A stretch of DNA of 64,000 nt from Paracidovorax konjaci (GTDB taxonomy: Bacteria; Pseudomonadota; Gammaproteobacteria; Burkholderiales; Burkholderiaceae_C), in NCBI RefSeq assembly GCF_900112675.1, contig NZ_FOMQ01000005.1:186001-250000 (forward strand), given 5' to 3'. Positions 57,034 through 64,000 of the stretch are shown piece after piece. The position numbers and the translations under genes were made by a program. The notes below the pieces were generated by a model. That model saw only the letters and a program-made list of their open reading frames with translations. It was not told the origin of the DNA and ran no database searches. Position 1 is the stretch's first letter. The number at the start of each line of letters is the position of its first letter.

Positions 57034-57849
57034 TTACCTCCCGCCGAAGATGCGCTTGAAGAAGCCGGGCTTCTGCGCGTCGATGAAGCGCAGCGGCTTG
57101 TCCTCGCCGAGGAACCGGGCCACCACGTCCTTGTAGGCCTCGGACACGTCGGTGCCCTGCAGGTGCACGGCCGGCGTGCCCTGGTTCGAGGCCTGCAGCA
57201 CGCTCTCCGATTCGGGCACGACGCCGATGAGTTCGATGCGCAGGATGTCCTGGATGTCCTCCAGGCTCAGCATCTGGCCGTCCTGCACGCGGTGGGGGTT
57301 GTAGCGCGTGATGAGCAGGTGCTCCTTCACGGGCTCCTTGCCCTCGATGGCGCGTTTCGTCTTGCTGCCGAGCATGCCCAGGATGCGGTCGGAGTCGCGC
57401 ACCGAGGACACCTCGGGGTTGGTGACCAGCAGCGCCTCGTCGGCGAAGTGCATGGCCATGAGCGCGCCGCTCTCGATGCCGGCCGGCGAGTCGCAGACGA
57501 TGTATTCGAAGTCCATCGCGGCGAGGTCGTTCAGCACCTTCTCGACGCCCTCCTGCGTGAGCGCGTCCTTGTCGCGCGTCTGGCTGGCGGCCAGCACGAA
57601 GAGGTTCTCGCACTGCTTGTCCTTGATGAGGGCCTGGTTCAGGTTGGCCTCGCCATGGATCACGTTGATGAGGTCGTACACCACGCGGCGCTCGCAACCC
57701 ATGATCAGGTCGAGGTTGCGCAGGCCCACGTCGAAATCGATGACGGCGGTCTTGTGGCCGCGCAGCGCGAGGCCCGATGCGAAGCTGGCACTGGTGGTGG
57801 TCTTGCCCACGCCTCCCTTGCCGGAGGTCACGACGACGATTTTGGCCAT
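57034..57849 (-). CDS. minD: Septum site-determining ATPase MinD
   Basis: The 271-residue ParA-family ATPase has the deviant Walker A SGKGGVGKTTTSA, Walker B-like VIDFDVGLRNLD and a C-terminal amphipathic membrane-targeting helix (KKPGFFKRIFGGR-like end). It recruits MinC to the membrane. The start MAKIVVVTSGKGG lies 50 nt after minC. Confidence 0.97.
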   Translation of the reverse strand: MAKIVVVTSGKGGVGKTTTSASFASGLALRGHKTAVIDFDVGLRNLDLIMGCERRVVYDLINVIHGEANLNQALIKDKQCENLFVLAASQTRDKDALTQEGVEKVLNDLAAMDFEYIVCDSPAGIESGALMAMHFADEALLVTNPEVSSVRDSDRILGMLGSKTKRAIEGKEPVKEHLLITRYNPHRVQDGQMLSLEDIQDILRIELIGVVPESESVLQASNQGTPAVHLQGTDVSEAYKDVVARFLGEDKPLRFIDAQKPGFFKRIFGGR

Positions 57850-57899
57850 TTCTGCAGTTCCCCTTGGGACGTTGGTCTGATGTTCGGATGGAAGGTGGT

Positions 57900-58673
57900 T
57901 CAGGCGAGCGGCTCGATGAGCAGTTTCTCGCCGTCGAGCCGCACCTGCGCGGGCTTGCCGCGCACGTTGTCGGGCAGCTCGGTTTCGGTGGTGCGGTAGA
58001 TGCCGGCCACGGAGACGAGCTGAGGCTCCAGGCAGGTGCTGAAGATGCGCGCGGACGTGTCGCCGCGGGCGCCCGCGATGGCCCGCCCGCGCAGCGGCGC
58101 ATAGACGTGGATGTTGCCGTCGGCGATCACCTCGGCGCCGAAGCTCACGACGGCCATCACCACGAGGTCGGAGCCGCGCGCATAGACCTGCTGGCCCGAG
58201 CGCAGCGGCTTGTCCACCACCACCGTGCCGGGGCCGGGCGCGGGCACTTCGCGCACCACCTCGACCTCGCGCACGACTTCCCGGACCACTTCGCGCACGG
58301 CCGGGTCGGCGGCGGCAGCAGCGGCAGCGGGCCGGGCGGGCGGCGCCTCGGGCGCGGCGATCAGGCCCACCGCATGGGCGGCCTCCATCTGTTCGGGGCT
58401 GCCACCGCGCGCGGCCACGGGGCGCGTGCGGTGCCGGCGCAGCGCGGCGCACAGGGCGGTGAAGTCGATCGGCTCCGCGGACTCGCGCACGCCGGCCAGG
58501 TCGATGAGCACCGGGTCGTTGTCGAAGAAGTCGGGATCGCTTTCCAGGCGCGCGGCCAGGTCGGCGGCGAGCACGTCCACGTCGGTGGTCTTGAGCGCCA
58601 CGGCCACCACGGGCAGTTGGGCGCTCTTGAGGTCAAAGCTGGTGCGGGCCGGGCCCGACGTTTCAACGGCCAT
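57900..58673 (-). CDS. minC: Septum site-determining inhibitor MinC
   Basis: The 257-residue protein has the N-terminal FtsZ-inhibiting domain (SFDLKSAQLPVVAVALKT) and the C-terminal beta-helix that binds MinD (LRSGQQVYARGSDLVVMAVVSFGAEVIADGNIHVYAPLRGRA). The linker is long and unusual: an Ala/Pro stretch and then repeated VREV units (about residues 125-145) ahead of PAPGPGTVVVDKPL. It heads the minCDE operon. Confidence 0.95.
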   Translation of the reverse strand: MAVETSGPARTSFDLKSAQLPVVAVALKTTDVDVLAADLAARLESDPDFFDNDPVLIDLAGVRESAEPIDFTALCAALRRHRTRPVAARGGSPEQMEAAHAVGLIAAPEAPPARPAAAAAAADPAVREVVREVVREVEVVREVPAPGPGTVVVDKPLRSGQQVYARGSDLVVMAVVSFGAEVIADGNIHVYAPLRGRAIAGARGDTSARIFSTCLEPQLVSVAGIYRTTETELPDNVRGKPAQVRLDGEKLLIEPLA

Positions 58674-58896
58674 GGATGGGAGAGCGGATGGGGGCGTGGA
58701 GCGCGCCGCACGAAGGGCGTGGACGCTGGCGGGATCAAAGCGGGGGAGTGTACCGTGGGGTCGCCGGCGGGACTGTCTCCGGGCGTATCCACGCGCGGCC
58801 GTTCCGCGCCCGGGCCGCAGGCCGCCCGGCCCGCAAGGCCGCGCCCCGGCGCCACCGGCCTGGCCCGGCGCGCTCACTTCAAGAGCGTTTTCGGCT

Positions 58897-58950
58897 CCAT
58901 GCCGCCATATCTATTCAATAGCTTGCTATATAAACAATAGCAATCCAGGC
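58897..58950 (-). repeat. Interspersed repeat, copy 5 (inverted)
   Basis: On the minus strand: TGCTATTGTTTATATAGCA hairpin, AGCTATTGAATAG and the tail GGCGGCATGGAGC, the closest relative of copy 2. It lies in the 283-bp gap between minC and the end of pssA; the rest of that gap shows no gene. Confidence 0.8.
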
Positions 58951-58956
58951 AGAGCA

Positions 58957-59580
58957 TCAGAACTTCGGGATGCGGATGCGGCTGATCATCAGCGAGCCCG
59001 AGAGCGCGAACAGCAGCACCATCGGGTGCAGCGTGAAGCCGCCCACGAGCAGCTTGCCGAACCACAGGTTCTCGCGCACGGCGCCGAGCGAGGCGGCCAC
59101 CGCCATCACCGCCACGAGCACGATCGAGGTCGGGATGGGCGTGCCCTCGAAATACTTCACCTTGCCCGAGCCTTCCGAGAGCGTCTCGGCGGTGACGTTG
59201 TACCGCGCGAGGCGCGAGACGCCGCAGGCCACGAAGAAGGCCAGCACGATGCGGTCGTAGAGCCCCTGCATGCCGCAGGCGTAGGCGATGATGGCCGGCG
59301 CCACGCCGAACGAGATCACGTCGGCCAGCGAATCCAGCTCGCGCCCCATGGCCGAGGACTTCTGCCGCCAGCGCGCGATGCGGCCGTCGAGCACGTCGAA
59401 GATGAGCGCGGCCAGCACCAGCGCGCACGCGAAGTACACGTGCCGCACGTCGGCGGTCTCCAGGTAGGTCATGGACGAGAACAGCGCCCCGACGCCGCAC
59501 ACCGCATTGCCCAGCGTGAACCAGTCGGCGAGGTGGAACTCGCGGATCATCGAAAAGCGCTTGGGCGTCTGGGGGGTCAT
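58957..59580 (-). CDS. pssA: CDP-diacylglycerol-serine O-phosphatidyltransferase PssA
   Basis: The 207-residue membrane protein has the CDP-alcohol phosphatidyltransferase motif D-x2-D-G-x2-A-R-x8-G-x3-D-x3-D (DVLDGRIARW...GRELDSLAD) and several transmembrane helices. It makes phosphatidylserine, the precursor of phosphatidylethanolamine. A CATAAT -10-like box lies on this strand at 59641-59636, about 56 bp upstream of the start. Confidence 0.94.
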   Translation of the reverse strand: MTPQTPKRFSMIREFHLADWFTLGNAVCGVGALFSSMTYLETADVRHVYFACALVLAALIFDVLDGRIARWRQKSSAMGRELDSLADVISFGVAPAIIAYACGMQGLYDRIVLAFFVACGVSRLARYNVTAETLSEGSGKVKYFEGTPIPTSIVLVAVMAVAASLGAVRENLWFGKLLVGGFTLHPMVLLFALSGSLMISRIRIPKF

Positions 59581-59675
59581 GCGGGAGTGTCCTTCCTGGG
59601 TCGGGGCGGGCCGGCGGGCGGCCTGCCATCGGGCGATTATGGGACGGGGCCGGCGCCCGGCCCGTCAGGCATGTC

Positions 59676-60125
59676 CTACCGGCGCGGGGCGGCGCCCTGT
59701 GGCGGCCCGCGCAGGGTTTCGAGGTGGATGCTGGTCTCGGTGTTGCGGATGCCCTTGATGAGCCGGATGCGCTCCAGCGCCTGCGCCAGCTCGGCCAGCG
59801 TGCCCACCTGCAGCTCGGCCAACAGGTCCCACTGGCCGTTGGTGGCGTGCAGCGCGAGCACGCCGGGCTCGCCCAGCAGCGAGGCGGTGACGCGGCGCGC
59901 GTCGTTGCCTTCGATCGAGATGCTCATCCATGCCTGCAGGCCGGCGGTCTCGCCCTCGGGCCGCAGCCGCACGGTGTAGCCCACGATCACGCCCGTGTCT
60001 TCCAGCTTGCGGATGCGGTTGGTGACGGTGCCGCGCGACACGCCCAGGCGCGCGGCGAGCGTGGCCACGCTGGCGCGGGCGTCGTGCCGCAGCGCGGCGA
60101 TGAGTTGCTGGTCGATCTTGTCCAT
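59676..60125 (-). CDS. Lrp/AsnC-family regulator, probably of arginine/ornithine catabolism
   Basis: The 149-residue protein starts MDKIDQQLIAALRHDARAS and has the Lrp HTH (SVATLAARLGVSRGTVTNRIRKLEDTGVI) and a RAM/AsnC effector domain. It is divergent from ornithine cyclodeaminase and arginase genes, the common layout for an arginine- or ornithine-responsive activator. Two 12-bp direct repeats overlap its start region and suggest autoregulation. An in-frame ATG at 60146 is an alternative. Confidence 0.9.
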   Translation of the reverse strand: MDKIDQQLIAALRHDARASVATLAARLGVSRGTVTNRIRKLEDTGVIVGYTVRLRPEGETAGLQAWMSISIEGNDARRVTASLLGEPGVLALHATNGQWDLLAELQVGTLAELAQALERIRLIKGIRNTETSIHLETLRGPPQGAAPRR

Positions 60126-60155
60126 AACGGCAGCGGATGCTGTCATAACGGCAGC
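60123..60155. promoter_or_regulatory. Direct repeats in the lrp/ocd divergent region, candidate Lrp operator
   Basis: CATAACGGCAGC occurs twice (60123-60134 and 60144-60155), 21 bp apart, i.e. two helical turns. The second copy sits inside an inverted repeat ATGCTG-N9-CAGCAT (60137-60157). Spacing in phase with the helix suits a multimeric Lrp-type regulator. Confidence 0.45.
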
Positions 60156-60245
60156 ATTCTGCGCAAGTGCCAGCATTTTTGGCGATATGCATTGCCGCGC
60201 GGCTGTGGGAACCTCGGCAGGCCCCTACGTTCCAGGAGAGACACC

Positions 60246-61376
60246 ATGACCCGCGCCCCCCGCCCGGCCGCCCTGACCGAATTCCTCGATGCTCCGCGCG
60301 CCGCCGAACTCGTGGGCCGCACCGGCGTCATCGCCTGCATCCACGCCATCGCCCAGGCCATCGAGGCCGATTTCCTGCGCTGGGACGATTTCGACAAGAC
60401 CGCCCGCACCGCCGCGCACTCGCCGCGCGGCGTGATCGAGCTGATGCCCGTGGCCGACACGCGCGCGGGCGGCGACTACGCCTTCAAGTACGTCAACGGC
60501 CACCCCGCCAATCCGCACGGCGGCCTGCCGACGGTGATGGCTTTCGGCGCGCTGGCGGCGGTGGACACGGGCCTGCCGGTGTTCCTGGGCGAACTCACGC
60601 TCACCACGGCGCTGCGCACGGCGGCCGCCTCGGCCGTGGCGGCGCGCCGCCTGGCGCGTGCGGGCAGCCGCAGCATGGCGCTCATCGGCAACGGCTCGCA
60701 GGCGGAATTCCAGGCGCTGGCGTTCTTCGGCCTGCTCGGCGTGCGCGAACTGCGCCTCTTCGACACCGACCCCGCGGCCACGCGCAAGCTCATGGCCAAT
60801 CTGGCGCCCTATGCCCGCGAGGGCCTGCGCTGCGTGCCCTGCGCCAGCACCCGGGAGGCCGTGCGCGGCGCCGGCATCGTGACCACGGTGACGGCCGACA
60901 AGGCCCGCGCCACGGTCATCGAGGCCGACATGCTGGAGCCCGGCATGCACCTCAACGCCGTGGGCGGCGACTGCCCCGGCAAGACCGAGCTGGCCCCGGG
61001 CGTGCTGCGCGCGGCCGGCGTGTTCGTCGAATACGAGCCGCAGACCCGCATCGAGGGCGACCTGCAGCAGATGCCGGCCGACTTCGCAGTGACCGAACTC
61101 TGGCGCGTGCTCGCCGGCCTCGCGCCCGGGCGCACCGCCGATGCGCAGGTCACCGTGTTCGACTCGGTCGGCTTCGCGCTGGAGGATTACTCCGCGCTGC
61201 GCACGATGCGCGCGCTCGGGCAGGCGGCCGACCTGCTGGAGCGCATCGCGCTGGTCCCCGCGCTGGCCGACCCCAAGAACCTGTATGCGCAGCTGCGGCC
61301 CTGGCTGGCGGAGAACGATCCCGGCGCGGCCCCGGCAGCGCCCCGCGTGCCCGCGCCTGCCCACGAAGCGGCCTGA
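60246..61376 (+). CDS. ocd: Ornithine cyclodeaminase
   Basis: The 376-residue protein is of the ornithine cyclodeaminase/mu-crystallin family: FKYVNGHPANP, the NAD Rossmann segment MALIGNGSQAEFQALAF, VTTVTADK and NAVGGDCPGKTEL. It converts ornithine to proline and ammonia. Together with the downstream arginase (45-bp gap) it makes an arginine-to-proline route. The ATG at 60246 follows a GGAGAG site. Confidence 0.93.
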   Translation: MTRAPRPAALTEFLDAPRAAELVGRTGVIACIHAIAQAIEADFLRWDDFDKTARTAAHSPRGVIELMPVADTRAGGDYAFKYVNGHPANPHGGLPTVMAFGALAAVDTGLPVFLGELTLTTALRTAAASAVAARRLARAGSRSMALIGNGSQAEFQALAFFGLLGVRELRLFDTDPAATRKLMANLAPYAREGLRCVPCASTREAVRGAGIVTTVTADKARATVIEADMLEPGMHLNAVGGDCPGKTELAPGVLRAAGVFVEYEPQTRIEGDLQQMPADFAVTELWRVLAGLAPGRTADAQVTVFDSVGFALEDYSALRTMRALGQAADLLERIALVPALADPKNLYAQLRPWLAENDPGAAPAAPRVPAPAHEAA

Positions 61377-61421
61377 TCTCCGACGCCCGCGGCCACGCCC
61401 GCCCACCACAATGCGACCCTT

Positions 61422-62378
61422 ATGGAAACCACTCTCCTCGCGCGCCCGGTCACGCTGATCGGCGTTCCCACCGACGTCGGAGCCGCCCGCCTGGGCGCGG
61501 CCATGGGCCCGGATGCGCTGCGCGTGGCGCAGCTCGGCCCCGCGCTCGAACGCCTGGGCCTGGAGGTGCAGGACCTCGGCAACCTGCAAGGCCCGCCGAA
61601 CCCGCGCGGCGAGCGCACGGCCGAGGGCCTGCGCAACCTGGCCGAATGCGAGGCCTGGAACCGCGCCACCCACGACGCCGTGCATGCGCAGCTGGAGGCC
61701 GGCCGCCTGCCGGTGATGCTGGGCGGCGACCACAACCTCGCGATCGGCTCGATCAGCGCGGTGGCGCGCCACTGCCGCGTGGCGGGCAAGCGCCTGCGCG
61801 TGCTCTGGCTCGACGCGCATTCCGACAGCAACACGCCCGAGATCTCGCCCAGCGGCAACGTGCACGGCGTGCCCGTGGCCAGCCTCTACGGGCTGGGCCC
61901 GGCCTCGCTCGCGGGCCTGGGCGGCCCCGGGGCGGCGCTGGAAGGCGCGCAGCTCTGCCAGATCGGCCTGCGCAGCGTGGACGCGGCCGAGAAACGCATG
62001 ATCCACCAGCTCGGCCTGGAGGTGTACGACATGCGCGCCATCGACGAACTCGGCATGCGCGAGGTCATGCGCCGTGCGCTCGCGGGCCTGCAGGACGACG
62101 ACGGCGTGCACCTGCACCTCAGCTTCGACGTGGACTTCCTCGACCCCGAGATCGCGCCCGGCACCGGCACCACCGTGCGCGGCGGCCCCAACTACCGCGA
62201 GGCGCAGCTGTGCATGGAGATGATCGCGGACACGGGCCGGCTCGCCTCGCTGGACATCGTGGAGCTGAACCCCGCGCTCGACATCCGCAACCAGACGGCC
62301 GAACTGGTGGTCGATCTGGTGGAGAGCCTGTTCGGCAAGAGCACACTGGTCCGCGCGCTGCCCGCCGGGCGGGGCTGA
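61422..62378 (+). CDS. rocF: Arginase
   Basis: The 318-residue protein has all manganese-binding motifs of the arginase family: GGDHNLAIGS, DAHSDSNTPEISPSGNVHG and SFDVDFLDPEIAPGTGT. It hydrolyses arginine to ornithine and urea, feeding the upstream cyclodeaminase. A CACAAT box 9 nt ahead of the ATG may be its own -10. It is convergent with the acetoacetyl-CoA synthetase gene. Confidence 0.95.
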   Translation: METTLLARPVTLIGVPTDVGAARLGAAMGPDALRVAQLGPALERLGLEVQDLGNLQGPPNPRGERTAEGLRNLAECEAWNRATHDAVHAQLEAGRLPVMLGGDHNLAIGSISAVARHCRVAGKRLRVLWLDAHSDSNTPEISPSGNVHGVPVASLYGLGPASLAGLGGPGAALEGAQLCQIGLRSVDAAEKRMIHQLGLEVYDMRAIDELGMREVMRRALAGLQDDDGVHLHLSFDVDFLDPEIAPGTGTTVRGGPNYREAQLCMEMIADTGRLASLDIVELNPALDIRNQTAELVVDLVESLFGKSTLVRALPAGRG

Positions 62379-62390
62379 CGCCCCCGCCGG

Positions 62391-64000
62391 TCAGCGCCCC
62401 GCAGCTTCCGCCGGGCGCCGGGCAGCGTGGGCCCGCGCGAAACCCTCGTACCACGCGAGGCAGCCCGGGTTGGCCATGGCGTCGCGGTTGACCACCTTCT
62501 CCAGCGGCTGGCCGAGCAGCAGCTTCTTGATGGGCAGTTCCTGCTTCTTGCCGGTGAGCGTGCGCGGCACCTCGGCCACCTGCACGATCTCGTCGGGCAC
62601 GAAGCGCGGCGAGAGCGCGGTGCGGATCGCGCCGGCGATGCGCTCGCGCAGCGCGTCGTCGAGCACGGCGCCCTCGCGCAGCGCCACGAAGAGCGGCATG
62701 TAGCTCTCGCGGCCGAGGTACTCCAGATCGACCACGAGGCTGTCGAGCACCTCCGGCAGCGCCTCCACCGCGCGGTACAGCTCGCTCGTGCCCATGCGCA
62801 GGCCGTGGCGGTTGATGGTGGCGTCGCTGCGGCCGTAGATCACGCATCGCCCTTCCTCGCCGATGCGCAGCCAGTCGCCATGGCGCCAGACGGCGCCCAT
62901 GGAGGCCGGGCCGTCGCCGCCGCCCGGCCGGCGCCCGTGGCCGGGCGGGTACATGTCGAAATAGCTCGCCAGATAGCGCGGGCCCGCAGGGTGCCCGGGG
63001 CGCGGCGCCATGCCTTCGGGCGCGTCGCCCCAGAAATAGAGCGGCATCGACGGGATGGGCTGCGTGCAGACCAGCTCGCCCACCTCGCCCACGACCGGGC
63101 GGCCCTGGGCATCCCAGGCCTCCACGGCCGCGCCGAGCATGCGGCACTGCATCTCGCCGGGCACCTGGGGCAGTTCGCGGTCGCCGCCGATGAACGCGCC
63201 GCAGAAGTCGGTGCCGCCCGAGATGTTGTCCCACCAGATCGGCTCGCCCCCGCGCGGCCCGCCCGCGATGCGCGCGAACTGGGCGGTGCCCCATTCCTGC
63301 ACCTCGGGCGAGAGCGGCGAGCCCGTGGTGCCCAGCGCGCGGATGCGCGAGAGGTCGCCGCAGGCGGCGAGGTCCAGCCCGGCCTTCATGCAGTTGGCGT
63401 AGAACGCCGCGCCCGCGCCGAAGAAGGTCACGCCCGTCTCGGCCGCGAAGCGCCAGAGCGTGCCCCAGTCGGGCCGTTCCTTGCTGCCGCCGGGGTTGCC
63501 GTCGTAGATCACACAGGTGGTGCCCGAGAGCAGGCCGCTCACCTGCGCATTCCACATCACCCAGCCGGTGGAGCTGTACCAGTGGTATCGCTCGCCGAAG
63601 GAGTTGGGCTCGTGGCTGGGCCCGATGTCGTTGTGCAGGCTCTTGAGCAGCAGGGCCACGAGCACCATGCCGCCATGGCCGTGCACGATGGGCTTGGGCA
63701 GGCCGGTGGTGCCGCTCGAATAGACGATCCAGAGCGGGTGGTCGAACGGCAGCCACAGCGGCTCGAAGGCATCCGTTTCAGCATCGTTTCGTGCCGATGC
63801 CGCCGTGTAATCCACACAGTTTGCTATTGTTTTCGCAGTATCCAACTGGTCCACGACGACCATGTGCTGCAGGGTGGGCAGCGCGTCGCGCAGCTCGGCC
63901 AGCACGTGGCGGCGGTCCAGGTCGCGGCCGCCGTAGGTCACGCCATCGACGGCGATGAGCACCTTGGGTTCGATCTGCCGGAAGCGGTCGAGCACCGCCG
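62391..64000 (-). CDS. aacS: Acetoacetyl-CoA synthetase (5' end beyond window)
   Basis: The visible 535 or so residues are the C-terminal four fifths of an ANL-family ligase; the frame is open to the right edge, so the start is outside. The AMP-binding P-loop is YSSGTTGLPKPIVHGHGG. WYSSTGWVMWN, SGGTDFCGAF and the C-terminal lysine segment TGKKQELPIKK are typical of acetoacetate-CoA ligase. It activates acetoacetate, linked to polyhydroxybutyrate turnover and ketone use. Confidence 0.92.
   Translation of the reverse strand, partial: AVLDRFRQIEPKVLIAVDGVTYGGRDLDRRHVLAELRDALPTLQHMVVVDQLDTAKTIANCVDYTAASARNDAETDAFEPLWLPFDHPLWIVYSSGTTGLPKPIVHGHGGMVLVALLLKSLHNDIGPSHEPNSFGERYHWYSSTGWVMWNAQVSGLLSGTTCVIYDGNPGGSKERPDWGTLWRFAAETGVTFFGAGAAFYANCMKAGLDLAACGDLSRIRALGTTGSPLSPEVQEWGTAQFARIAGGPRGGEPIWWDNISGGTDFCGAFIGGDRELPQVPGEMQCRMLGAAVEAWDAQGRPVVGEVGELVCTQPIPSMPLYFWGDAPEGMAPRPGHPAGPRYLASYFDMYPPGHGRRPGGGDGPASMGAVWRHGDWLRIGEEGRCVIYGRSDATINRHGLRMGTSELYRAVEALPEVLDSLVVDLEYLGRESYMPLFVALREGAVLDDALRERIAGAIRTALSPRFVPDEIVQVAEVPRTLTGKKQELPIKKLLLGQPLEKVVNRDAMANPGCLAWYEGFARAHAARRPAEAAGR

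Noticed and set aside
63816-63850. AT-rich stretch in the acetoacetyl-CoA synthetase gene resembling the interspersed repeat (TTTGCTATTGTTT)
   Set aside because: Only about 11 nt match, the second hairpin arm and the GGCGGCATG tail are missing, and the reading frame continues through it.

Overview
The window is very GC-rich (intergenic AT islands stand out sharply), densely packed and beta-proteobacterial in gene content. The split MetH, the salicylate 5-hydroxylase genes, TctC-type binding proteins, OpgD, GTP-type PckG and above all two genes behind perfect plant-inducible-promoter (PIP) boxes point to a plant-pathogenic member of the Comamonadaceae, most likely Acidovorax/Paracidovorax of the avenae-citrulli type. 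The genus is an inference; no rRNA or tRNA gene is present to confirm it.

Layout. 0-4.3 kb: a class A beta-lactamase-like hydrolase (cut by the left edge), recQ and the homocysteine-methyltransferase half of a split MetH. 4.3-11 kb: a sensor kinase and sigma-54-type response regulator, followed by a near-perfect enhancer palindrome, a candidate -24/-12 promoter, two related proteins of unknown function (one exported), an MFS transporter and a secreted alpha/beta hydrolase. 11-15.2 kb: salicylate 5-hydroxylase operon nagAa-nagG-nagH-nagAb with divergent nagR. 15.3-20.1 kb: a GntR regulator with two operator palindromes, a fumarase/aspartase-superfamily lyase, a TctC-type binding protein and a class I fumarase. 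20.1-27.8 kb: ompW, an esterase, an AraC regulator, an aromatic-acid symporter and the gentisate pathway (nagL, nagK, nagI) on one strand, with a divergent LysR regulator. Together the 11-27 kb region encodes salicylate -> gentisate -> maleylpyruvate -> fumarylpyruvate -> fumarate + pyruvate.

27.8-34.2 kb: an AidB-like acyl-CoA dehydrogenase, then two type III effector candidates, then ilvA. The larger (30840-32822) carries a C-terminal NEL (IpaH/SspH-type) E3 ubiquitin ligase domain with a CGD catalytic motif and no leucine-rich repeats. The smaller (29545-30393) shares its N-terminal region but has no ligase domain. Each has a perfect TTCGC-N15-TTCGC PIP box and a correctly spaced -10 (31 nt). 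This pair is the most exciting feature here.

34-64 kb is mostly core: opgD, a 50-residue membrane protein, queC, pckG, an MdtABC-type RND pump, several regulators (LysR, TetR, ArgP-like), a metallophosphoesterase, a universal stress protein, dadA, an NADPH-dependent oxidoreductase, an M14 peptidase, an alpha/beta hydrolase, a flavin reductase, minCDE, pssA, an Lrp-type regulator with an arginine-to-proline pair (arginase, ornithine cyclodeaminase), and an acetoacetyl-CoA synthetase cut by the right edge. A roughly 50-bp AT-rich interspersed repeat ending in GGCGGCATG occurs five times between genes. I saw no CRISPR array, tRNA, rRNA, integrase or transposase.
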